Shown piece by piece: positions 6,026-12,019 of a stretch of DNA of 12,019 nucleotides. A model generated the notes under the pieces. It was not told where the DNA came from. It did no database searches and saw only the letters and a program-made list of their open reading frames with translations. The DNA is from Candidatus Methanomethylicia archaeon. GTDB taxonomy: Archaea; Thermoproteota; Methanomethylicia; CALHIW01. The stretch covers positions 1 through 12,019 of the forward strand of contig CALHIW010000016.1 in assembly GCA_938030905.1 (NCBI GenBank), given 5' to 3'. Made by a program: the position numbers and the translations under genes. Position 1 is the stretch's first letter; each line of letters opens with the position of its first letter.

Positions 6026-7720
6026 TTATGTAGTTTTACGTTTTGCTATTTCTTCATCTCTTAATAATCTTCTTAACAGTTTTCCAACAATTGTTCTTGG
6101 TAGTTGATCCCTAAACTCTATTTCCTTAGGTATCTTGTATGGAGCAAGATTTTTCCTACACCACTCTATTAAATCATCTACTGACACCCTACCTTTATAT
6201 TCATCCTTTAACGCAACGTACACTTTAATCCACTCACCAACTGAAGGATCAGGTATTCCTACTGCTGCTACATCTTTTATAGCTTCATGTCTAAATAATA
6301 CTTCCTCTATTTCCCTTGGATAAATGGACCACCCCTTATACTTTATTAACTCCTTCTTCCGATCAACAACATAGAAGAATCCATCTTTATCCATCTTTCC
6401 AATATCCCCTGTACGTAGCCATGTCTTTCCATTCATAACAATTAGTGTCTCTCTGGTTTCTTCAGGCTTTCCAAAATATCCCTTCATAACTTGTGGTCCT
6501 GAAACCACAATTTCCCCTTCTTCTCCAGGTTTTAGAAACTCATTTTTTTCAATATGCATAATACCAGCATCTGTACTTGGCAGTGGAACACCTATACTTC
6601 CCACCTTTCTAAGTTCTGAGTTAATAGGATTGCAGTGAGTTACTGGTGCTGCCTCTGTTAATCCATATCCTTCACATATTAAAGCTCCTGTAAGTCTTTC
6701 AAATGTTTCCTGTATTGAGAGTGGTAGTGGACCTGCTCCACTTATACCTGCTCTTAAACTACTTAAACTATACTTCTTAACATTTGGATGGTTATTAATA
6801 GCATTATATATTGTTGCAACAGCCGGGAATAGTGTAGCTTTGTTTTCCTGTATACCCTTCATTATCTCCTCAACATCAAATCTTGGATACACTATTACTG
6901 TTCCACCCATGGCCACGGCACTATTTAATGTTACTGTTTGGCCATAAACATGATACCATGGGAGAACACCAATAATAACTTCTGTTCCAATCCTACTTCC
7001 AGTCCATAAATTACATTGTATGGCATTTGCGACCATATTATAATGTGTTAGCATAGCTCCTTTTGGAGTACCTGTTGTTCCACCTGTATATAGAAGTACT
7101 GCAATATCATCCTTTACATTGACATCCACCTTAGGCGGATTTGGCTTATATTTTTTAATTAAATCCATTAGTAGATATATATTTGGAGCTACTTCAACTT
7201 TAGCTTGAGGAATTTTCTTTAAAAACTTGCCTAGCATTCTTTTTAATGGTGGTAGGAGATCAGCAATATTTGTAATGACAGCTTTTTTAATAAAAGTCTT
7301 ACTTTTAACATCCCTGATGTTGGCATAAAGTATATCTAGAACTATAAGTATCTCTGACTTACTATCATTCAACTGAAATTCTACTTCTCTAGCAGTATAT
7401 AGTGGGTTTAAAGTTGTAACTATTGCTCCCGCTCTTAAGGCTCCATAGTATGCTATAGCAAATTGAGGACAATTTGGAAGCATTATAGCAACAACGCTTC
7501 CCTTTTTAACACCAAGATCGGCTAAAGCAGTTGCAAATCTATCTACTAGCTCATCAATATACTTAAATGTAAATTTAGCTCCCATAAAGCTTAAAAAAAC
7601 TCTATTAGGAAGCTCCTGAGCAACCTGCTTTAAAAGCACATCTAATCTTACATCAGGAATTTTAGCCTCTTTTGGAATACCTGCAGGATAGAATTTAAAC
7701 CAAGGCTTTTCTTCAATCAT
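6026..7720 (-). CDS. AMP-forming acyl-CoA ligase, long-chain fatty acid type
   Basis: A 564-residue enzyme of the ANL adenylating superfamily. It activates a carboxylic acid with ATP to an acyl-adenylate and then transfers it to CoA. The ATP-binding P-loop YTGGTTGTPKG is at 211-221, GYGLTE at 351-356, the TGD motif at 438-440, the hinge region DRKKELIKYKGW at 453-464 and the C-terminal catalytic lysine in LPRTIVGK (K547). Order and length are complete for a FadD-like ligase. The ATG at 7720 has GGTG five bases upstream. It is a single gene, separated by spacers from hsp20 and from the IS relic. A likely role is uptake of fatty or other organic acids into CoA metabolism. The exact substrate cannot be read from the sequence. 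Confidence 0.9.
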   Translation of the reverse strand: MIEEKPWFKFYPAGIPKEAKIPDVRLDVLLKQVAQELPNRVFLSFMGAKFTFKYIDELVDRFATALADLGVKKGSVVAIMLPNCPQFAIAYYGALRAGAIVTTLNPLYTAREVEFQLNDSKSEILIVLDILYANIRDVKSKTFIKKAVITNIADLLPPLKRMLGKFLKKIPQAKVEVAPNIYLLMDLIKKYKPNPPKVDVNVKDDIAVLLYTGGTTGTPKGAMLTHYNMVANAIQCNLWTGSRIGTEVIIGVLPWYHVYGQTVTLNSAVAMGGTVIVYPRFDVEEIMKGIQENKATLFPAVATIYNAINNHPNVKKYSLSSLRAGISGAGPLPLSIQETFERLTGALICEGYGLTEAAPVTHCNPINSELRKVGSIGVPLPSTDAGIMHIEKNEFLKPGEEGEIVVSGPQVMKGYFGKPEETRETLIVMNGKTWLRTGDIGKMDKDGFFYVVDRKKELIKYKGWSIYPREIEEVLFRHEAIKDVAAVGIPDPSVGEWIKVYVALKDEYKGRVSVDDLIEWCRKNLAPYKIPKEIEFRDQLPRTIVGKLLRRLLRDEEIAKRKTT

Positions 7721-7749
7721 ATAAGCACCATTTAATAAATAGAATAATA

Positions 7750-7758
7750 ATATTTAAA
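7750..7758 (-). promoter_or_regulatory. TATA box of the acyl-CoA ligase gene
   Basis: Minus-strand ATTTAAATA centred about 34 bases before the ATG at 7720, giving a predicted leader of about 8 bases. The terminal repeat of the decayed IS begins only some 20 bases further upstream (7779), so the insertion stopped just short of this promoter. Confidence 0.5.
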
Positions 7759-7778
7759 TGTTAAGTTATTTTTTATGA

Positions 7779-8352
7779 GATACTGTCAAAATAGGGTTTG
7801 TGTAGTGGTCTTTTAAGGTTTAGTGGGTTATTAGATTGTTGGAGTATGTGAATGTTTCTAGGGGAGTTTACATATCTTATGCTTGCTGGAAAGTTGTTGT
7901 AGAACTGTTGTTCTCTCAGTGCTCCAAGCTGTCTTCCATATGATTTCTTAATCCATACATGATATGTACTGCCTTAGCCTTAAGCTCCTAGGCATTCATG
8001 TACTAGGAACCTTTATCAACAAACTTATTCAGACATGATTTCAAAGCCTTCTTAACGCATACCTCACATTCATTATTGAATACAGCTAATATCCACACCT
8101 ACTGCTACTAAACAAATGGATACTAGACTTTCCACCTTCAGCTTAGCCTCATCAACCACTACAGCTTTTCTCACCTAGGCATAGGCTGATAAGCTTACTC
8201 AGCTTCTAAACCCAATAATAACAGCAACATAGCTGGAGTCAGGTCTAACATAATCGCCACACCCTATAACCTAAGCTAGGCATCGATGCAGTTTCTAACC
8301 TTATGCTTAACTGGAACCTATTATGCTATTTAGCTGCTCTTTGAATGATAGT
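7779..8352 (-). mobile_element. Decayed IS6-like insertion sequence with transposase pseudogene
   Basis: The minus strand encodes scattered but ordered pieces of a DDE transposase. KAVVVDEAKLKV (8168-8133) has the first catalytic Asp. A segment at about 8016-7921 reads DKGS, stop, YMNA, stop, ELKAKAVHIMYGLRN, then HMEDSLE, with the second Asp and the catalytic Glu. FYNNFP follows near 7890. Both internal stops are TAG where family members usually have Trp, and later pieces are frameshifted, so the gene is dead. The end nearest the ligase is a recognisable terminus, GATACTGTCAAAATAG at 7779-7794. The other end is unclear; TTTGAATGATAGTC at 8339-8352 may be its decayed partner. No 8-bp target duplication was found. 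Assignment to the IS6 type rests on motif recognition. Confidence 0.65.
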
Positions 8353-9261
8353 CTAGTAAATTTTACCTATAGATAGAAGCTTCAAGTAGGTTTCCCATTG
8401 TCTATCTATGTATCTTTGCAGTTCATCTATATTTTTCTCAGTTAAATGAGAGAATCTTCCTTGAATCTTTATGTAGCTTCTTACTGGCTTTCTTTTATTT
8501 CTATCTATTAAGACATTGCTTGGGGGATTTAGTTTAAATATTCCATTTTCAACTTCATATAGTACCCATGTACCTGTAAGAACAGCTAATCTACCGATTT
8601 CTATTGTTTTGCTTGATGGGAACCTCCATCCTGTTGGACATGGAGAATGTAGGTGTATATACTTCATTCCATAAATTTTAGATGCTTTTTTCAGTTTAGT
8701 TATGAAGTCTATAGGGTAAGATATCGATGCTGTTGCTACGTATGGTATTCCATGAGCAGCCATTATTAGCGGTAGATTCTTCTTATGCTCCTTTTTACCT
8801 GTAATGGTTGTTGTTGTCCATGCACCGTAAGGAGTTGCACCTGAACGTTGTATTCCTGTATTCATGTATGCTTCATTATCGTAGCATACATAAACAATAT
8901 TTTCATTTCTCTCTGCAGCACCACTAAGTGCTTGCAGTCCTATATCTACAGTTCCACCATCACCTGCCCAGACAACAACATTAACGTTACTTCTACCCTT
9001 AAGCTCTAATGCCTCAACAATACCTGAAGCAGCGGCTGCTGAAGCTGCAAACGCTATATTAAGTATTGGGAAGTTTGCTGAGGTTTTAGGATATGCTCCC
9101 TGAATTATTGTTGAACAGCATGCAGGTATAACAACTATTGTTTTAGGTCCAAGTGTCTTCATAAGCAATCTTAATCCAAGTGAAGCTGGACATCCAGGAC
9201 ACGATGGATTACCAGAAAGCCAATAATCCTCAATAGGGAGATCTTTAATTTTTAAACTCAT
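8353..9261 (-). CDS. porB: 2-oxoacid:ferredoxin oxidoreductase beta subunit, copy 2 (variant cluster motif)
   Basis: A 302-residue TPP- and cluster-binding beta subunit, clearly paralogous to the one at 1366-2286. GDGGTVDIG is at 100-108, YDNEAYMNTGIQRS at 127-140 and HSPCPTGW at 205-212. Cluster cysteines are C21 and C24, one of C48/C49 (PACCST), and C208. The first motif reads SGNPSCPGCPASL instead of the usual SGHxxCAGCG, so the conserved His is Asn, and Gly after the second Cys is Pro. The downstream TGCLEV is replaced by ACCSTI. The ATG at 9261 overlaps the porA2 stop by four bases (ATGA). The protein ends SIGKIY, three residues longer than copy 1. The stop abuts the IS relic, which may have set this end. 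Confidence 0.9.
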   Translation of the reverse strand: MSLKIKDLPIEDYWLSGNPSCPGCPASLGLRLLMKTLGPKTIVVIPACCSTIIQGAYPKTSANFPILNIAFAASAAAASGIVEALELKGRSNVNVVVWAGDGGTVDIGLQALSGAAERNENIVYVCYDNEAYMNTGIQRSGATPYGAWTTTTITGKKEHKKNLPLIMAAHGIPYVATASISYPIDFITKLKKASKIYGMKYIHLHSPCPTGWRFPSSKTIEIGRLAVLTGTWVLYEVENGIFKLNPPSNVLIDRNKRKPVRSYIKIQGRFSHLTEKNIDELQRYIDRQWETYLKLLSIGKIY

Positions 9262-10442
9262 AGCTTAACCCCTTCTACCCCAATCCATCTTATAGGAATT
9301 GTTTCAACCCCCTCCTCAATACTTCTATATAGTTCTCTAACAATTAGCTTAAAATCGCTTACACTAATATCTCTTCCACCTAATCCAGCTATATAGTTTT
9401 GAACTATTGGTCTACTTCCTAGATCATATAGGCTTGTAAGTGTTTCGGTATAGAGTATTCCACCTAAACCTGGGGATAGGTCTCTATCAATAATAGCTAT
9501 AGCCTTAAATCCTCTACATATTTCTCTAAGTTCCTCTCTTGGAAATGGTCTGAAAACTCTAATTCTAACAACTCCAGGTTTATATCCTTCATCACGTAGT
9601 TTATCTATAGCCTCCTTAGCATCACCGGCAGAAGACCCCATGACTATAACCCCTAAATCAGCATCCTCACATCTATAACAGTCCAGTAGCCCACTATACC
9701 TCCTACCAGTTAGCCTTCCATATTCTTCATCTACCTCCACTATAACTCTTTTAGCTCTCTCCATCGCCTTTTGAAGTCTATATCTGAATTCCATTGTTTG
9801 ATCAGGATATGTCATGTTTGAATGAGTTAATGGATTATCAACATCAAGTATAAAGGGTAAAGGCTTTCTTGGAGGTAGAAATCTATCGATATCTTCTTGT
9901 TCTGGAACATTTATAGGGGTAGCTGTATGTGAGAGTATGAATGCATCAAGACCGACCATTACTGGAAGTAAAACCCTATCATCTTCAGCTACTTTAAAGG
10001 CTTGAATAATAGTATCTAAAACTTCCTGATTATCTTCGCAGAAAAACTGAATCCATCCAGTATCTCTCTGAGCAAGTATATCTGTATGTTCAGTCCAGAT
10101 ATTCCATGGTGGAGCTAATGCTCTACATACTACAGCCATAACTATAGGTAGTCTTGCATTTCCAGCCCAGAAAACCATTTCATTCATGTATATGAGCCCA
10201 TGTGAGGCTGTAGCCGTAAATGTTCTTGCACCAGCAGCGCTAGCACCAATTATAGCAGCCATTGCACTATGTTCAGATTCAACTCTTATATATTTAGCTT
10301 TAAGTCTTCCCTCCTCAATAAACTCAGCTAGCTTCTCAACAATTTGGGTTTGCGGTGTTATAGGATATGCTGCTACGACTTCAACTCTTGATAGTAATGC
10401 AGCGTAAGCAGCTGCATGATTACCAGTTAAAACAACTCTCAT
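9258..10442 (-). CDS. porA: 2-oxoacid:ferredoxin oxidoreductase alpha subunit, copy 2
   Basis: A 394-residue alpha subunit with the full motif set: YPITPQT at 26-32, VESEHSA at 54-60, TATASHGLIYMNE at 76-88, CRALAPP at 106-112, RDTGWIQFF at 125-133, and GLGGRD near the C-terminus. The NIWTEHTDI segment after the conserved arginine differs from copy 1 (NIHGDHSDM). It could reflect a different 2-oxoacid, for example pyruvate versus a branched or larger acid, though which is which cannot be said. The ATG at 10442 overlaps the porD2 stop by four bases (ATGA) and has a strong GGAGGAG ribosome site directly before it. Confidence 0.93.
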   Translation of the reverse strand: MRVVLTGNHAAAYAALLSRVEVVAAYPITPQTQIVEKLAEFIEEGRLKAKYIRVESEHSAMAAIIGASAAGARTFTATASHGLIYMNEMVFWAGNARLPIVMAVVCRALAPPWNIWTEHTDILAQRDTGWIQFFCEDNQEVLDTIIQAFKVAEDDRVLLPVMVGLDAFILSHTATPINVPEQEDIDRFLPPRKPLPFILDVDNPLTHSNMTYPDQTMEFRYRLQKAMERAKRVIVEVDEEYGRLTGRRYSGLLDCYRCEDADLGVIVMGSSAGDAKEAIDKLRDEGYKPGVVRIRVFRPFPREELREICRGFKAIAIIDRDLSPGLGGILYTETLTSLYDLGSRPIVQNYIAGLGGRDISVSDFKLIVRELYRSIEEGVETIPIRWIGVEGVKL

Positions 10443-10699
10443 ATCTCCTCCTCTAAAACCATATCTATTGCTTTAGTGGGGCATTCATTCGCGCATATAC
10501 CGCATCCTTTACAATACATGTAATTAATATCTACACTATCATTTATTCTAATTACAGTTCCCTCAGGACAATAGATCCAGCATAGCAAGCATTTTACACA
10601 CTTAGACTTATTAATTACAGGCTTGAATGTTCTCCAGTAGCCTGTAATTCCAGCTGATCCTTCTGAAGGCTTTGATAATGGTGTTTCAAGCATTTCCAT
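10439..10699 (-). CDS. porD: 2-oxoacid:ferredoxin oxidoreductase delta (ferredoxin) subunit, copy 2
   Basis: An 86-residue two-cluster ferredoxin subunit with cysteines 34, 37, 40, 44 and 63, 66, 69, 73 in two CxxCxxCxxxCP motifs, preceded by the typical TGYWRTFKPVIN. It is shorter at the N-terminus than copy 1. It overlaps the 3' end of porG2 by 14 bases from the ATG at 10699; a second ATG at 10693 would also overlap and cannot be excluded. No strong ribosome site precedes it, so coupled translation with porG2 is likely. Confidence 0.92.
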   Translation of the reverse strand: MEMLETPLSKPSEGSAGITGYWRTFKPVINKSKCVKCLLCWIYCPEGTVIRINDSVDINYMYCKGCGICANECPTKAIDMVLEEEI

Positions 10700-11252
10700 A
10701 ATTAATCCCTATAGCTTCCTCATAGGCTGTTTCTACAGCCTTAACATTCTCATCAGCAATCTCTCTACTCCATGTATTTCTAATAGCTGTAATTACTGAT
10801 TCAAGCTTCACTAAACCTGTAGCTTTAACTATAGCTCCAGTCATAGCTGTATTAACAATAGGAAAACCAGCAATAACAAGTTTAAGGTTAACAGCAATTT
10901 TGGTAGCATCAACAGTAACAACTTTATAACTATCCAACTTTAATTTCCTCATACTCTTACTTGTATTAAGAATTATAACTCCACCATTTTTCAATCCGCT
11001 TATAACATTAACAATTTCAATGATTTTAGGGTCGAAGACTGCGACAGCATCAGGCTCATAAATTTGACTATGAACTCTAATAGGCTTATCAGATACTCTA
11101 GCATAGGCAACGACAGGTGCTCCTCTACGTTCAGCTCCGAACATAGGAATACTTTGGCCCCACCTTCCCTCTATAGATGCAGCTTTAACAAGAAGCTCAG
11201 CAGCAGTAACAATACCTTGCCCTCCTCTACCATGGAGGCGTAACTCAAACAT
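10686..11252 (-). CDS. porG: 2-oxoacid:ferredoxin oxidoreductase gamma subunit, copy 2
   Basis: A continuous, intron-free gamma subunit of 188 residues and the first gene of the copy 2 operon. It has HGRGGQGIVTAAELL at 7-21, FGAERRGAPV at 38-47 and VHSQIYEPDAV at about 59-69. It is the internal reference for the split copy at 3735-4340: the two are colinear apart from two extra residues at the copy 1 N-terminus, and the intron falls between the E and R of the second motif. The ATG at 11252 has GGTG five bases upstream and a TATA box at 11281-11290. Confidence 0.94.
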   Translation of the reverse strand: MFELRLHGRGGQGIVTAAELLVKAASIEGRWGQSIPMFGAERRGAPVVAYARVSDKPIRVHSQIYEPDAVAVFDPKIIEIVNVISGLKNGGVIILNTSKSMRKLKLDSYKVVTVDATKIAVNLKLVIAGFPIVNTAMTGAIVKATGLVKLESVITAIRNTWSREIADENVKAVETAYEEAIGINYGNA

Positions 11253-11280
11253 TAAAACACCGCTTAATGTAAAGCATTGC

Positions 11281-11290
11281 TATATAAAAA
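11281..11290 (-). promoter_or_regulatory. TATA box of the por operon, copy 2
   Basis: Minus-strand TTTTTATATA centred about 33 bases before the porG2 ATG, so the message is expected to begin about 7 bases before the start codon, close to the GGTG site. Confidence 0.55.
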
Positions 11291-11298
11291 TTTTTACA

Positions 11299-11336
11299 CA
11301 AAAACTTTATAAGTCGCAGCTAATGAAAGTGGCTGC
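11299..11336 (-). terminator. Possible terminator after the comB-like gene
   Basis: On the minus strand, downstream of the stop at 11343, GCAGC (11336-11332) can pair with GCTGC (11320-11316). A T-run (GTTTTTGTG) begins about 10 bases later. The stem is short and the spacing loose. The T-run may equally be part of the por promoter region. Confidence 0.25.
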
Positions 11337-11342
11337 TTTTAG

Positions 11343-12019
11343 CTATTTTTTAAGTTTGGTAATAATATTATTAATTAGTATTGGTACTGTATCTGAGGCG
11401 TTAAGTGTTAAAGCATATACTACATCTCTTTCAAAACCTATACTAGCAAGATATTTAGCGTGTTCAGATTTTTCAGCTAAACTTCTCCAATTACTATTTT
11501 TAACTAGATTTAAAGCTGCTATAGCCACATCATCTAGTACAGCACCACATCTCTCTAATTCGTTAGCTATTAAGCCAGCCCCTATGAAATCTTCAAGGAA
11601 GAATAGCCCCCCTCCAGCCATAACTATAATTATATTTCTTCCCGTTTCAACTGCAAGCTTATATGCAGCTTCACTAACAGCTTTTATATTGATAACTCCA
11701 CCTATGAGTGTAGAACCTAATTTACTAGCACTTCTTATTGCTTTTGTACCATTGGTTGTTGTTAAAATTACTATTTTACCATTAATAGCTTCAGGCTTAA
11801 ACTCAAGTGGTGAGTTACCTAGCTTAAATCCTCTTGGCGGTATACCATCTCGTTCACCAGCTAAAATAGCATCTACATATATTTTCCTTAATACTCTAGC
11901 TTCCCTAATAGTAGCCACAGGTATAATTCCCTCAGCACCGTTTTCAATTGCTGTAATAATTGTTGTACTACATCTAAATACATCAACAACAATGGGTATA
12001 TATTCCCCCCTAAAATATT
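11343..12019 (-). CDS. comB: 2-phosphosulfolactate phosphatase-like protein (ComB), 5' end outside the window
   Basis: ComB removes phosphate from 2-phosphosulfolactate, an early step of coenzyme M synthesis in methanogens. The frame is open to the window edge: upstream of the GTG at 11918 it reads on through VVDVFRCSTT and ENGAEGIIPV, which belong to the family's N-terminal domain. That GTG is therefore internal, and about 225 codons are visible, close to a full ComB (about 230-240). Family-typical segments are GERDGIPPRGFKLGNSPLEF and TTTNGTKAI, followed by a glycine-rich AGGGLFFLEDFIGAG. It ends 90 bases before porG2 and probably has a separate transcript. ComB homologues also occur outside methanogens, so the gene alone does not prove coenzyme M synthesis. 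Confidence 0.82.
   Translation of the reverse strand, partial: YFRGEYIPIVVDVFRCSTTIITAIENGAEGIIPVATIREARVLRKIYVDAILAGERDGIPPRGFKLGNSPLEFKPEAINGKIVILTTTNGTKAIRSASKLGSTLIGGVINIKAVSEAAYKLAVETGRNIIIVMAGGGLFFLEDFIGAGLIANELERCGAVLDDVAIAALNLVKNSNWRSLAEKSEHAKYLASIGFERDVVYALTLNASDTVPILINNIITKLKK

Noticed and set aside
11918..11920. A GTG at 11918 as the start of the ComB-like gene
   Set aside because: The frame continues upstream with conserved ComB sequence (VVDVFRCSTT) to the window edge.

Overview
The window looks like part of the chromosome of an anaerobic, probably thermophilic archaeon of the Thermoproteota/TACK side. This rests on archaeal-type genes only: four-subunit 2-oxoacid:ferredoxin oxidoreductases, a ComB-like phosphatase and an Hsp20. 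It is also supported by TATA-box promoters with very short leaders, GGTG ribosome sites, and what appears to be a bulge-helix-bulge (BHB) intron in a protein gene. ComB (coenzyme M synthesis) is compatible with a methanogenic or alkanotrophic lineage such as Methanomethylicia-type archaea, but the species cannot be fixed from this window. Base composition is AT-rich and every intact gene lies on the minus strand.

Layout in window coordinates; transcription runs from high to low coordinates. 11343-12019: 3' part of a comB-like gene that continues past the window edge. 8353-11252: a complete porG-porD-porA-porB operon (copy 2) with overlapping genes. 7779-8352: a decayed IS6-like insertion sequence abutting the 3' end of porB2. 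6026-7720: a fatty-acid-type AMP-forming acyl-CoA ligase. 5239-5838: an Hsp20 small heat-shock protein. About 4560-5160: a non-coding stretch holding a second transposase relic. 1366-4340: a second porG-porD-porA-porB operon (copy 1), with a 39-nt candidate intron in porG. 669-1292: a MobA-like nucleotidyltransferase. 1-668: no intact gene, but nested inverted repeats and decayed sequence.

Each por operon encodes a full enzyme that would decarboxylate a 2-oxoacid with CoA and pass two electrons to ferredoxin: alpha and beta hold TPP and the proximal cluster, delta has two [4Fe-4S] clusters, gamma completes the catalytic core. The acyl-CoA ligase makes CoA thioesters from free acids, so the window is rich in CoA and ferredoxin metabolism, although no shared pathway is proven.

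The most interesting signal is in porG copy 1. Read straight through, the gene has an in-frame TAG at codon 47, inside the conserved FGPE-R-x-GAPV motif. Removing exactly 39 nt (4173-4211) restores the motif and frame and gives 188 residues, the same length as the paralogous gamma subunit. The 39 nt fold into a 12-bp hairpin, and its junctions form a BHB: exon CCAG pairs with intron CTGG between two 3-nt bulges, with both inferred cuts at the same place in their bulges. This is the structure cut by the archaeal tRNA-splicing endonuclease. Few archaeal protein-coding introns are known, cbf5 being the main case.
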